From Mesorhizobium opportunistum WSM2075 (GTDB taxonomy: Bacteria; Pseudomonadota; Alphaproteobacteria; Rhizobiales; Rhizobiaceae), in NCBI RefSeq assembly GCF_000176035.2, contig NC_015675.1, forward strand, positions 1,488,001-1,552,000: a stretch of DNA of 64,000 nucleotides, written 5' to 3'. The translations under genes were made by a program, and so were the position numbers. The notes below the pieces were generated by a model. It was not told the DNA's origin. It saw only the letters and a list, made by a program, of their open reading frames with translations, and searched no databases. Within the stretch, counting starts at the first letter, position 1. The number at the start of each line of letters is the position of its first letter. Of this stretch, positions 22,983 to 31,594 are shown in pieces.

Positions 22983-24212
22983 TCAGAAATCCGCCGGCGG
23001 ATTGGCGGTGCGGCGATCGAGCTTTATGAAGGGTCGCGCCACCACCTTGGCCCGCTTCATCAGCTTCTGGTATTGCAGCTCGCGCATGGCGTAGATCTCG
23101 ACCCAGAGGTCCTCCACCACAGTATCACCGTAGGGCCGCGCCAGCGAGGCGATGGCGATGTTGCGCTTGGCCATCGGCGACCACATGGCGGCGCTGACCA
23201 GACCGACCTCCTGGCTTTTCTTGTGGTAGACAATGGCGTGTTCGGCCGGGACGTTGCCTTCGATCTCCAGTCCGACCAGCACATGGCGGAGCCTACGTTT
23301 GGCGCGGGCCTCGAGAATAGCGCGGCGGCCGTTGAAATGGCCTTTTTCGGGATCGATCATGAAGTCGAGCCCGATCTCGTCCGGCATGCGCAAGCGGTCG
23401 GCGCGAATGGCGTGCTCGGCTGTGGTGAAGTCCGCATTGGCGACGATCAGCCCGGCCTCGAGCCGCGCGCGATTGAGTGCGGTGTAGCCGATGGCGCGGA
23501 TGCCGCGCAGCTCGCCCGCCGCCATCAGCCGGTCCCAGAGGCTCAGCGCCTTGTCGGCCGGCACGAACAGTTCGTACCCGAGATCACCGGTGAAGCCGGT
23601 GCGCGAAATGTTGACGGCACCGCCGTCATGGGGAAAATCGGTGAGGTCAAAGACCTTGAGTTTCTCGACGCCGACGAAGCCGGCATCGCGCAGGACGGCG
23701 AAGGAGGTCGGCCCTTGCAGCGCAAGGCCGGCGACGGCCTCGGTTTCTTCCTCGACCGTGACGCTGAAGCCAATGGCGCTGTCGAGAAGCCAAGGCAGAT
23801 GCCGCTCCTGCGAACACAGCCGGAAACGGGTCGGCGACAGCCGGAACAGCGTGCCGTCGTCGAGGACAAAACCTGCGTCGTCGCACCACGCCGTATAGTG
23901 GACGCGGCCGGGCTTGAGCTTCGTCACGTCGCGCAAGGTGACGCGGTCGAGGAAGGCTTCGGCGTCCGGCCCTTCGATCCGGTATTTGGTCATCGGCGAA
24001 ATGTCGAACAGCGCCGCCTGGCTGCGGATGGCAAAATATTCAAGCTCCTCGTCCCACAGCGAATGCGGCGCGCGGTAGCCGGCCCAATTGTACCAGTCCT
24101 GGGTCCTGGCCAGCGCATCGAGGCGCGGCTGGAACGGCGTGCCGAGGCGCAGCGTGCGGAAATGGGATTGCGCGGCGATGCGGGCAGAGTTGATTTCCAC
24201 ATGATGATTCAT
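22983..24212 (-). CDS. GcvT-family aminomethyltransferase (folate-dependent demethylase-like)
   Basis: A 409-residue protein with the glycine-cleavage T-protein fold: WGYN-like segment QDWYNWAGYRAPHSLWDEELEYF, SQAALFDISPMTKYRIEGPDAEAFLDRV, GLALQGPTSFAVL, SRTGFTGDLGYELF and the C-terminal barrel VGLVSAAMWSPMAKRNIAIA. GcvT relatives pass a methyl or methylene group from an amine or sulfonium compound to tetrahydrofolate. With no gcvH or gcvP beside it and oxidoreductase neighbours, it is more likely a demethylase for a particular compound than part of glycine cleavage. A palindromic repeat separates its start from the upstream gene. Confidence 0.8.
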   Translation of the reverse strand: MNHHVEINSARIAAQSHFRTLRLGTPFQPRLDALARTQDWYNWAGYRAPHSLWDEELEYFAIRSQAALFDISPMTKYRIEGPDAEAFLDRVTLRDVTKLKPGRVHYTAWCDDAGFVLDDGTLFRLSPTRFRLCSQERHLPWLLDSAIGFSVTVEEETEAVAGLALQGPTSFAVLRDAGFVGVEKLKVFDLTDFPHDGGAVNISRTGFTGDLGYELFVPADKALSLWDRLMAAGELRGIRAIGYTALNRARLEAGLIVANADFTTAEHAIRADRLRMPDEIGLDFMIDPEKGHFNGRRAILEARAKRRLRHVLVGLEIEGNVPAEHAIVYHKKSQEVGLVSAAMWSPMAKRNIAIASLARPYGDTVVEDLWVEIYAMRELQYQKLMKRAKVVARPFIKLDRRTANPPADF

Positions 24213-24226
24213 GACGGCGTTCCTTT

Positions 24227-24387
24227 GCGCCCCCCTCTGTCCTGCCGGACATCTCCCCCTCTTGGGGGAAGATTGGACGTCGTCGGCGATTTCGCCAATT
24301 CTCGACGTTGCAAGGAAAGCGCCGACCGAACGAACTGCCAATCTTCCCCCAAGAGGGGGAGATGTCCGGCAGGACAGAGGGGGGCGC
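24227..24387. repeat. Long inverted repeat (RIME-like intergenic element)
   Basis: The arms GCGCCCCCCTCTGTCCTGCC ... CATCTCCCCCTCTTGGGGGAAG (from 24227) and the mirror CTTCCCCCAAGAGGGGGAGATG ... GGCAGGACAGAGGGGGGCGC (to 24387) are almost perfectly complementary over about 45 bp, around a 70-base loop. A diverged copy lies at 59649-59806. The element is inserted inside an otherwise tight minus-strand operon, between the FAD oxidoreductase and the aminomethyltransferase, and may lower expression of the downstream gene. Confidence 0.75.
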
Positions 24388-24423
24388 CGTAGAGCTGGAC
24401 TTCCGTGAATAGAAAAACCATGC

Positions 24424-25989
24424 CTATCTCCTCATCGCAATAATACGCCGCGCAGCGTTCAGGCCCGGCGCACCCGAAACACCGCCGCCAGGATGCGAGC
24501 CGGCGCCGGCCAGGAACAGTCCGTCGAGCGGCGTGTCGTAGCCCGACCAGCCGGAGACGGGACGCGAGATCAGCATCTGGTCGGCCTGCAGTTCGCCATG
24601 GTGCCAATGGCCGCCGGGCATGCGGTAGCGCGCCTCGATGTCGGCCGGTGTCAGAAGCTCGGCGTGCACGACGCTCTTGCCGATGCCGGGGGCATAGGTG
24701 TCGAGCTGCGCCATGATAGCCTTGAGGAAGTTCGGCTTGCCGGCAGCCCAGCCCTCTTTCAACCCGTAGGGCGCATATTGCACCACCGCCGACAGCACAC
24801 AGGCCCCATCAGGCGCGAGCGACGGATCGGCAAGGCTGGGCAGTGTGATCTCCATCACCGGCTCTGGCGAGAATTCGCCATATTTGGACGGGTTGAAGGC
24901 GCGCTCGACATGATCGGGCGAGGGAGCGATGACCAGGCGGCCCTTGTGACCGGCGGCATCGACGCCGGCGAATTGCGGCGGCCGGTCGAGCGCCAGATGA
25001 AGCTTGGCCGCATCACCCTTCATGCGGATGTTTTTCACCTTGCGCACGAAGCCGGTGTCGACCTGGCGCGGGCCGACAAGATCGAGGAAGGTGGTCGCCG
25101 GGTCGATGGCGGAGACGATTGTTCTGGCGCGCAGCTCCTCGCCATTGTCGAGCGCGACACCGACGGCGCGGCCGTTCTCGACAATGATTTTTGCGACCGG
25201 AACCGATGTGCGGATTGTCACGCCGGACTTCTCCGCCGAAGCGCGAATGGCGGTGACGACCGCACCCATGCCGCCTTGCGGCAGCATCTGCGCACCAGCC
25301 GCCCCGCCGGTCTCGCCGGCCAAGCGATAGTAGAGGCCAAGCAGCGAAGTCGGCGAGCGTGGACCGAGATGGCTGCCGAGCGTCGCGTCGAAGGCGAGCA
25401 GGCCTTTCAGCCTGATATCGGTAAGCTGTTCGTCGAGCAGGTCGGCCACGTTCATCAAGAGCACGCGCAGGAAATCGCGCACGTCTTCCTTGCCGAGCTT
25501 CTTCAGCGCCAGCGCGGCCTGGCCGAGGGCAGCCGTCTCAAGCAGCGACATACCGGCAAGATCGGGCGGCCGGCGGGAAAGGAACGGTTTCAATATGCCG
25601 GCGTAGCGCAGCAGCTGCGCGCGCAAATCCTTCCAGGCCGATTGTTCGGAGGAACTGGCGCCGGTCAGCACCTCGCCATAGGCGCCATGCAGGACAAGCG
25701 GCGGACCATCCGTGGACAGAGCAACCGACGGCATGAAGTCGGCGCGCAGGATTCTTAGGCCGTGCTTCTCCAGTTCCAGCGTTTTTATCACATCGGGATG
25801 CAGCCGGTTCAGCAGATGAGCGACGGACGAGACGCGAAAGCCGGGCGCGAATTCCTCGGTGCGCGCGGCGCCGCCGATTTCGGTTCCGGCTTCCAGAACC
25901 AGCGCCTTGCGGCCGGCTTTGGCCAGCGTGGCGGCGGCGATCAGGCCGTTGTGGCCGCCGCCGATGACGATTGCATCAAATGACGTCAT
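24424..25989 (-). CDS. FAD/NAD(P)-dependent oxidoreductase, phytoene desaturase-like (COG1233 type), second copy
   Basis: A 521-residue flavoprotein. The N-terminal dinucleotide-binding motif is AIVIGGGHNGLIAAATLAKAG with EAGTEIGGAARTEEF; the middle has GGMGAVVTAIRASAEKSG and the C-terminal FAD site GLFLAGAGSHPGGGVSGAPGLNAARRI. This family includes carotenoid desaturases and many amine or unknown oxidoreductases; no carotenoid genes are nearby. Its start overlaps the end of the related upstream gene by 14 bases. The two are paralogues, possibly forming a heteromer. Confidence 0.82.
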   Translation of the reverse strand: MTSFDAIVIGGGHNGLIAAATLAKAGRKALVLEAGTEIGGAARTEEFAPGFRVSSVAHLLNRLHPDVIKTLELEKHGLRILRADFMPSVALSTDGPPLVLHGAYGEVLTGASSSEQSAWKDLRAQLLRYAGILKPFLSRRPPDLAGMSLLETAALGQAALALKKLGKEDVRDFLRVLLMNVADLLDEQLTDIRLKGLLAFDATLGSHLGPRSPTSLLGLYYRLAGETGGAAGAQMLPQGGMGAVVTAIRASAEKSGVTIRTSVPVAKIIVENGRAVGVALDNGEELRARTIVSAIDPATTFLDLVGPRQVDTGFVRKVKNIRMKGDAAKLHLALDRPPQFAGVDAAGHKGRLVIAPSPDHVERAFNPSKYGEFSPEPVMEITLPSLADPSLAPDGACVLSAVVQYAPYGLKEGWAAGKPNFLKAIMAQLDTYAPGIGKSVVHAELLTPADIEARYRMPGGHWHHGELQADQMLISRPVSGWSGYDTPLDGLFLAGAGSHPGGGVSGAPGLNAARRIIAMRR

Positions 25990-27595
25990 GGGCCGGGCTC
26001 ATATGCGAGGTGGATTTGGCGAGATCGCGCAGGATTTCCGCCGCCGCGTTGCGGCCGGGCGCACCCATGACGCCGCCGCCTGGATGGGTCGAGGAGCCGC
26101 ACATATAGAGGCCACCGAGCGGCGAACGGTATTGCGCGTAGCCGGGCACCGGGCGGTTGAACAGAAGCTGGTCGAAGGTCAGTTCGCCCTGGAAAATGTT
26201 GCCTTCGGTGAGGCCGACCTCGGCCTCGATCTCGCGCGGCGTGCGCACCTCCATATGGATGATGCGGTCGCGGAAACCCGGCGAGTACTCGGCGATCTGC
26301 GCGATCACGCTTTCGGCGAAGCCGTCGCGATCGGCGTCGGTCCAGTCGCGGCCGTTCACCTTGGGCGGCGCATACTGCACGAAGCAGCTCATGAAGTGCT
26401 TGCCCGGCGGCGCCATCGTCGGGTCGAGCGTTGTCGGGATCACCATGTCGAGGAACGGGTCGGCCGACCAGCGACCGGCCTTCCAGTCGTCGTAGGCGCG
26501 CTCCATGCGCTCCATCGAATCGGTGAAATGCATGTCGCCGCGATAGATTGGTGAATCCTTCGGCAGCGCCGGAAATTCCGGCAGCGAATCGAGCGCGATG
26601 TTGACCTTGCCGGAGGAGCCGCGGATCTTGAAGTTCCTGACCCGGCGCAGGAAAATGTCGGGCAGCTCCTTTTCCTCGACCAGCTTGAGGAAAGTGCGCT
26701 TCACATCGGCGTTGGAGACGACGAGCTTGCCGTAAATCTCCTCGCCGCCGGCCAGCACCACGCCCTTGGCCTTGCCTCGGTTCACCAGCACATGGTCGAC
26801 CTCGGCGCCGGTGCGGATGGTGCCGCCCGAGGCCTTGAACGAAGCGGCCAGCGCTTTGGTCACCGCGCCCATGCCGCCGCGCGCATAGCCCCAGGCGCCG
26901 ACCGAGCCGTCGACCTCGCCCATATAGTGGTGCAGCAACACGTAAGCCGTGCCCGGCGACATCGGCCCGAGCGCGGTGCCGATGATACCGGACAAAGCGA
27001 AGTTCGCCTTGATAACATCGGTCTCGAAATATTCGTCGAGGAATTCCGAGATCGACATGGTCCAGAACCGCAGCGTCAGCGCCATCTCCTCGGCGGAGAG
27101 GCCGGCGAATTTCTTGCCGAGATAGAGCAGCTCGCCGAGGTCGCGTGGCTTGAGGCTGGTCGGGTCGGGCGCGGTGCGCATCAACAGCGGCTGGATGAAG
27201 CGGCACTGCCGCGTCACATCGCGGGCGTAGCGGTCGTAGGCTTCGGCGTCGCGCTTGGAGAAGCGGGCGAATTCGCGCCGATGGGCATCGTGGTCGCGGT
27301 AATTGGCGAGATAGTCGCCGTCGCGGGTGAACACCGCGCCGCCTTCGTAGGAGATGACCTGCAGGCCGAAGCGGGGCAATTCCAGGTCGCGCATGATTTC
27401 CGGACGAAACAGCGAGCAGACATAGGAGCAGTTGGAATAGAGGAAGCCCGGGGTCAATTCGCGGCTGGTGGCGGCGCCGCCGACCCAGTCGTTCTTCTCG
27501 ACCACCAGCACGTCGAGGCCGGCGCGCTGCAGATAGCAGGCGTTGACCAGTCCATTGTGTCCGCCGCCGATGATGATCGCATCCCAAGCTTTCAT
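25976..27595 (-). CDS. FAD/NAD(P)-dependent oxidoreductase, phytoene desaturase-like (COG1233 type), first copy
   Basis: A 539-residue paralogue of the following gene: AIIIGGGHNGLVNACYLQRAG at the N-terminus, EKNDWVGGAATSRELTPGF, GGMGAVTKALAASFKASG in the middle, and GLYMCGSSTHPGGGVMGAPGRNAAAEI at the C-terminus. It is the first gene of the minus-strand operon ending with the aminomethyltransferase, and is divergent from the methyltransferase-betI-like pair, with an operator-like palindrome (27697-27710) between them. Reaction unknown; context suggests oxidation of an amine or its aldehyde intermediate. Confidence 0.82.
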   Translation of the reverse strand: MKAWDAIIIGGGHNGLVNACYLQRAGLDVLVVEKNDWVGGAATSRELTPGFLYSNCSYVCSLFRPEIMRDLELPRFGLQVISYEGGAVFTRDGDYLANYRDHDAHRREFARFSKRDAEAYDRYARDVTRQCRFIQPLLMRTAPDPTSLKPRDLGELLYLGKKFAGLSAEEMALTLRFWTMSISEFLDEYFETDVIKANFALSGIIGTALGPMSPGTAYVLLHHYMGEVDGSVGAWGYARGGMGAVTKALAASFKASGGTIRTGAEVDHVLVNRGKAKGVVLAGGEEIYGKLVVSNADVKRTFLKLVEEKELPDIFLRRVRNFKIRGSSGKVNIALDSLPEFPALPKDSPIYRGDMHFTDSMERMERAYDDWKAGRWSADPFLDMVIPTTLDPTMAPPGKHFMSCFVQYAPPKVNGRDWTDADRDGFAESVIAQIAEYSPGFRDRIIHMEVRTPREIEAEVGLTEGNIFQGELTFDQLLFNRPVPGYAQYRSPLGGLYMCGSSTHPGGGVMGAPGRNAAAEILRDLAKSTSHMSPAHDVI

Positions 27596-27695
27596 TTTGG
27601 CTCAATTCTCACGTGCGACCCGCTGTTCATTTTTGCGTGATCTGTTCCCGATTGCGCGGAATTTGGCACGGCATTGGCCATTCTGTCCAGCCATA

Positions 27696-27711
27696 CTGAA
27701 TGAATGTTCAA
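27696..27711. promoter_or_regulatory. Putative BetI-like operator, site 1
   Basis: CTGAATGAATGTTCAA holds the pattern TGAA-N6-TTCA (27697-27710) in the gap between the divergent oxidoreductase operon and the methyltransferase-TetR operon. The same pattern occurs at 35987-36002 and 38927-38942. It is less symmetrical than those two. Regulation by the neighbouring TetR protein is inferred. Confidence 0.5.
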
Positions 27712-27789
27712 CAAATTATGTTGCGTTTTCCTCGACATGCGCTACGCTTTGCCGACGTTCGAAACGGGCATTCATCGATTGGGGATCGA

Positions 27790-28584
27790 ATGATCGAAAC
27801 GGCAGATGCCGAGCCGGAGTATGACGACACCGCCATCCGCTTCCTTGAGGCGCTGTGGGGCGATGGCTACCTGTCGCCGGGTGGACCCGAGGAGGTCGAC
27901 AGGGTGATCGAAGGGCTTTCGCTTGAGGGCAGGACGATCCTCGATATCGGCTGCGGCTCGGGCGGCATCACGCTGCATCTGGTCGAGCGCCACGGCGCCG
28001 CGCACGCCACCGGTTTCGATGTCGAACAGCCGGTGATCGAGGCGGCCCGACGGCGAACTGCCGCGCGCGGGCTCACGGATCGCGCCAGCTTTCTCCAGGC
28101 GCCACCTGGACCGCTGCCTTTCGCCGATCGCTCCTTCGATGTCGTCTTTTCCAAGGACGCGCTGCTGCATGTGGCTGACAAGGACGCCTTGTTCGCCGAG
28201 ATATTCCGCGTGCTGAAGCCCGGCGGTGTCTTCGCGGCCTCCAACTGGATGATTGGGCATGACGGCGAACCGTCACCCGAGATGAAGGCGTATGTCGCCG
28301 CCGAGGGCCTGTCCTTCGCCATGGCATCGCCGGCGCGCTATGCACAGGCGATGCGAGGTGCGGGCTTTGCCGATGTCACCGTCACGGACCGCAATCCCTG
28401 GTATCGCGAGGTGGCGCGCGGCGAGCTGGAAAGGCTGAAAGGACCACTCTATGCGCCGGTCGCAGCCGCGGTCGGCGCGGCCTATGTCGACAAGAATATC
28501 AGGACCTGGGAAGCCATGCAGAAGGCGCTTGACAGTGGCGAGCACCGTCCCACTCATCTGCGCGGTTGGAAGCCGGTTGGATAG
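27790..28584 (+). CDS. SAM-dependent methyltransferase (class I, phosphoethanolamine/glycine N-methyltransferase-like)
   Basis: A 264-residue class I methyltransferase. Motif I is [28 protein letters not shown] is the acidic loop, and [31 protein letters not shown] covers motifs II-III. The general look ([17 protein letters not shown]) is that of small-molecule N-methyltransferases such as phosphoethanolamine or sarcosine methyltransferases. The start at 27790 has GGGGATCGA before it; the longer reading from 27700 would run through the operator site. It is six bases from the TetR gene. Substrate not determinable. Confidence 0.75.
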   Translation: MIETADAEPEYDDTAIRFLEALWGDGYLSPGGPEEVDRVIEGLSLEGRTILDIGCGSGGITLHLVERHGAAHATGFDVEQPVIEAARRRTAARGLTDRASFLQAPPGPLPFADRSFDVVFSKDALLHVADKDALFAEIFRVLKPGGVFAASNWMIGHDGEPSPEMKAYVAAEGLSFAMASPARYAQAMRGAGFADVTVTDRNPWYREVARGELERLKGPLYAPVAAAVGAAYVDKNIRTWEAMQKALDSGEHRPTHLRGWKPVG

Positions 28585-28590
28585 CCGGCA

Positions 28591-29298
28591 ATGCTGGAGA
28601 CCGTCACATCCATGAAGACTTCCGAAGCCAGGGACATTCTCGCTGAAACGGCGCCAAAAGGCGATACCGAAAAGCGCGGCCGCAAGGCCTCGAAGGAGGT
28701 CCGTCGGCTGCAGCTGATCGAGGCGACGATCGATTCGCTGGCCAAGCGTGGCTATGCCGAGACGACGATGGCCGATGTCGCCGATGGCGCGGGTCTCTCG
28801 CGCGGCATCGTCAACTTCCATTTCGAGAGCAAGGAAAAGCTGCTGATCGCGACGTTGCAGCATATGTATGACGAGTATTCGGTGCATTGGCGCGCCTCCC
28901 TGCAGAAGGCAGGCGACGATCCGGCGCGGCAGCTGCAGCAACTGGTGTGGGCCGACTTCGACCGCTCGATCTGCAACAAGCGCAAGCTCGCCGCCTGGCT
29001 GGCCTTTTGGGGCGAGGCCAAGTCGCGGCCGACCTACCAGGCGCTGAGCAGTTCGCGCGACGCTTATTACCAGCAGGTCTTCATCGATCTCTGCACGACG
29101 CTCAAGCAGAGCGGCTCGTATGCCTATGAGCCGCAGGTGATGGCGCTGGCGCTCAGCGCCATGCTGGAGGGGCTGTGGCTGCGGCTGATGATGGGGACCG
29201 AGGACACCACCCGCGAAACCGCCCTGCTGGCGGCCAACGAATTCCTGTCGGCTGCTTTCCCGAAGCACTACCCGCTGAAAGGCGCGACCAAAGCATAA
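28591..29298 (+). CDS. TetR-family transcriptional regulator, BetI-like
   Basis: A 235-residue regulator. After a 30-residue extension comes the TetR helix-turn-helix (RRLQLIEATIDSLAKRGYAETTMADVADGAGLSRGIVNFHFESKEKLL). The ligand domain carries KLAAWLAFWGEAKSRP and MLEGLWLRLMMG, closely resembling the WLAFWA and IDGLWLRAALS segments of the choline repressor BetI (about 195 residues). It therefore probably senses choline or another quaternary or primary amine. Three TTGAA-N6-TTCAA palindromes in the surrounding 11 kb are likely targets. The start could also be ATG 28612, which has a distant GGAG. Confidence 0.82.
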   Translation: MLETVTSMKTSEARDILAETAPKGDTEKRGRKASKEVRRLQLIEATIDSLAKRGYAETTMADVADGAGLSRGIVNFHFESKEKLLIATLQHMYDEYSVHWRASLQKAGDDPARQLQQLVWADFDRSICNKRKLAAWLAFWGEAKSRPTYQALSSSRDAYYQQVFIDLCTTLKQSGSYAYEPQVMALALSAMLEGLWLRLMMGTEDTTRETALLAANEFLSAAFPKHYPLKGATKA

Positions 29299-29323
29299 GA
29301 AAACCACAGAGGATGGAACAGCA

Positions 29324-30406
29324 ATGAAGACATTGACGAGACGCCTGACACTGACGCTCGCGCTGGCGGGAACGCTGGCGGCTTCGGCCGCCGCATTGGC
29401 GATCGCCGCCGACAAGGACCTGGTCGTATTCGACTGGTCCGGCTATGAAGACCCCAGCTTCCACCCGAAATATGTCGAGAAGAACGGCGATTCGCCGACC
29501 TTCGCCTTCTTCGGCGACGAGGACGAAGCCTTCGAGAAGGTGCGCTCCGGCTTCAAGGCCGATCTCGGCCATCCCTGTTCGCAAAGCGTGACGAAATGGC
29601 GCGAGGCCGGCCTGCTGCAGCCGCTCGACACGTCGAAGATCACCGGCTGGAAGGACCTCAATCCCGGCATCATGGGGATGAAGAACCTTGCCACGACTGA
29701 TGACGGCAAGGCTTGGTTCATGCCCTGGGACTGGGGCAACACGCAGCTGACCTACAATTCCTCCAAGATCGACGAGAAGGACGTCCAGTCGCTGAAGGCG
29801 TTTGCCGATCCGAAGTTCAAGGGCCGGGTGTCGATCGGCGACAATGTCGATGACGCCTATGCGCTGGCGAGCCTCGCCATCGGTGTCAAGGACTGGACCA
29901 AGATGACGGACGACCAGTTCAAGCAGGCGTCCGACTTCCTGCGCCAGGTGCACAAGAACGTGCGCTCCTACTGGACCGACACCACCGACGTCGTTCAACT
30001 GCTGAGCGGTGGCGAGGTCGACCTCGCCTGGGCCTGGAACGATGCGACGGTGCAGTCGGTCGCGGCCGGCGTGCCGATCAAGTCGAAGAAGGACACCAAT
30101 GAGGGCATCTCGACCTGGGTCTGCGGCTATGTGCTGTTCAAGGATGCGCCCGGCAACATCGACAAGGCCTATGACTATCTGAACGCCGTCAACGATCCGG
30201 AGACCGCCAAGGTGCTGGTCAAGGACTGGGGTTACGGCCAGGCCAACGCCAAGGGCATGGCCGGCGTCGATCAGGCGATCCTGAAGGAAAAGGGCTATGA
30301 CGACGTGCAGAAATTCGTCGACAAGACCCTGTTCCAGTCGCCGGTTCCCTCGGATCTCAAGCTCAAGATGATCGCTGAGTTCGAGAAGATCAAAGCCGGC
30401 TACTGA
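29324..30406 (+). CDS. PotD/PotF-like ABC transporter substrate-binding protein, first copy
   Basis: A 360-residue periplasmic binding protein with a signal peptide ending ALAIAA. The mature start DKDLVVFDWSGYED, HPCSQSVTKWREAGLLQPLDTSKI, GKAWFMPWDWGNTQLTYN, GDNVDDAYALASLAIG and EGISTWVCGYV fit polyamine-type type II binding proteins. It follows the TetR gene by 25 bases, with GAGGATGGAACAGCA before the ATG. A close paralogue follows. It probably supplies a cationic or amine compound to the PotABC-like transporter encoded on the opposite strand. Confidence 0.85.
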   Translation: MKTLTRRLTLTLALAGTLAASAAALAIAADKDLVVFDWSGYEDPSFHPKYVEKNGDSPTFAFFGDEDEAFEKVRSGFKADLGHPCSQSVTKWREAGLLQPLDTSKITGWKDLNPGIMGMKNLATTDDGKAWFMPWDWGNTQLTYNSSKIDEKDVQSLKAFADPKFKGRVSIGDNVDDAYALASLAIGVKDWTKMTDDQFKQASDFLRQVHKNVRSYWTDTTDVVQLLSGGEVDLAWAWNDATVQSVAAGVPIKSKKDTNEGISTWVCGYVLFKDAPGNIDKAYDYLNAVNDPETAKVLVKDWGYGQANAKGMAGVDQAILKEKGYDDVQKFVDKTLFQSPVPSDLKLKMIAEFEKIKAGY

Positions 30407-30517
30407 GCCGGTTTCGCCTCTCCGTCCACGCGCCGGGATGGCAGGTGGACGGGCTCGCCAAGAGAGCCGAATTCTCCTAACCTCACCGTAGCTTTTTTCG
30501 CGATGGGGGAGTTTGCC

Positions 30518-31594
30518 ATGAAGTCAGTGCTACGCCGCCTTGCCCTTGCCACTGTCTGCATGATCGGTGCCGGTCCGCTCCATGCCTTCGCCGAAGGCGG
30601 TGGCGATCTCGTGGTGTTCGACTGGTCGGGCTATGAGGACCCGCTGCTGCACCCGGCCTACACGACCAAATATGGCGCCGAGCCGACCTTCGCCTTCTTC
30701 GGCGACGAGGACGAAGCCTTCGAGAAGATGCGGGCGGGCTTCAAGGCCGACATCGCCCATCCCTGCTCGCAAAGCGTGGTCAAGTGGCGCGAGGCCGGCA
30801 TGCTGCAGCCGCTCGACACTTCCCGGATCGCGGGCTGGAAAGACCTCAATCCCGGCATCATGGCGATGAAGGATCTAGCCGTCACCGCCGATGGCAAGGC
30901 CTGGTTCATGCCCTTCGACTGGGGCAACACGTCGTTGCTCTACCGCACCGACAAGGTAACGGCCGACGAGGCGCAGTCGCTCAGGATCTTCGCCGACCCG
31001 AAGTATAGAGGCCGTGTCACGATCGGTGACAATGTCGACGACGCCTATGCGCTGGCAAGCCTGGTCATCGGGCTGAAGGACTGGACCAAGATGACCGATG
31101 CGCAGTTCCAGGAGGCGTCGGCCTTCCTGCGCGATGTGCACAAGAACATCCGTTTCTACTGGACCGACGACACCGATCTCAACCAGGCTTTCATCGGCAA
31201 CGAGGTCGATCTCGTCTGGGGCTGGAACGAGACCTATGTGACGCTGAAGGGGCAGGGCCTGCCGATCGCCATGAACCGCGACAGCAAGGAAGGCATTTCG
31301 ACCTGGGTGTGCGGCTATGTGGTGATGAAGGATGCGCCGGGAAAGCTGGATGAAGCCTATGATTTCCTGAACGCGGTCAACGCTCCCGCTGTTTCGGACT
31401 ATCTGGTCAAGACCTTCGGCTATGGCCACGGCAACGGCGCCGGCATGGCCGCGATCGACCACAAGGTGCTGGCCGACCGCGGCTTCGACAATCTCGACAA
31501 GTTTCTCGACAAGACGCTGTTCCAGCAGCCGGTGGCGCCAGAACTGAAGCAGCGCATGGTCGCCGAGTTCGAGAAGATCAAGGCCGGCTATTGA
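30518..31594 (+). CDS. PotD/PotF-like ABC transporter substrate-binding protein, second copy
   Basis: 358 residues from ATG 30518, chosen for the GGGGGAG seven bases upstream and a proper signal peptide (MKSVLRRLALATVCMIGAG). It is a tandem duplicate of the preceding gene, about two thirds identical by eye: FFGDEDEAFEK(M/V)R, HPCSQSV, GDNVDDAYALAS, DWTKMTD and FEKIKAGY are shared. Differences cluster near the ligand-facing YWTDDTDLNQAFIGNEVDLVWGW segment, so the two may bind different ligands. An imperfect hairpin (GTCCAC...GTGGAC, 30424-30450) lies between the copies. Confidence 0.85.
   Translation: MKSVLRRLALATVCMIGAGPLHAFAEGGGDLVVFDWSGYEDPLLHPAYTTKYGAEPTFAFFGDEDEAFEKMRAGFKADIAHPCSQSVVKWREAGMLQPLDTSRIAGWKDLNPGIMAMKDLAVTADGKAWFMPFDWGNTSLLYRTDKVTADEAQSLRIFADPKYRGRVTIGDNVDDAYALASLVIGLKDWTKMTDAQFQEASAFLRDVHKNIRFYWTDDTDLNQAFIGNEVDLVWGWNETYVTLKGQGLPIAMNRDSKEGISTWVCGYVVMKDAPGKLDEAYDFLNAVNAPAVSDYLVKTFGYGHGNGAGMAAIDHKVLADRGFDNLDKFLDKTLFQQPVAPELKQRMVAEFEKIKAGY

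Noticed and set aside
25986..27605. 539-codon minus-strand ORF in a second frame over the flavoprotein gene
   Set aside because: Same strand, shifted frame, Arg-rich shadow product without motifs; the 25976-27595 frame has clear FAD motifs.
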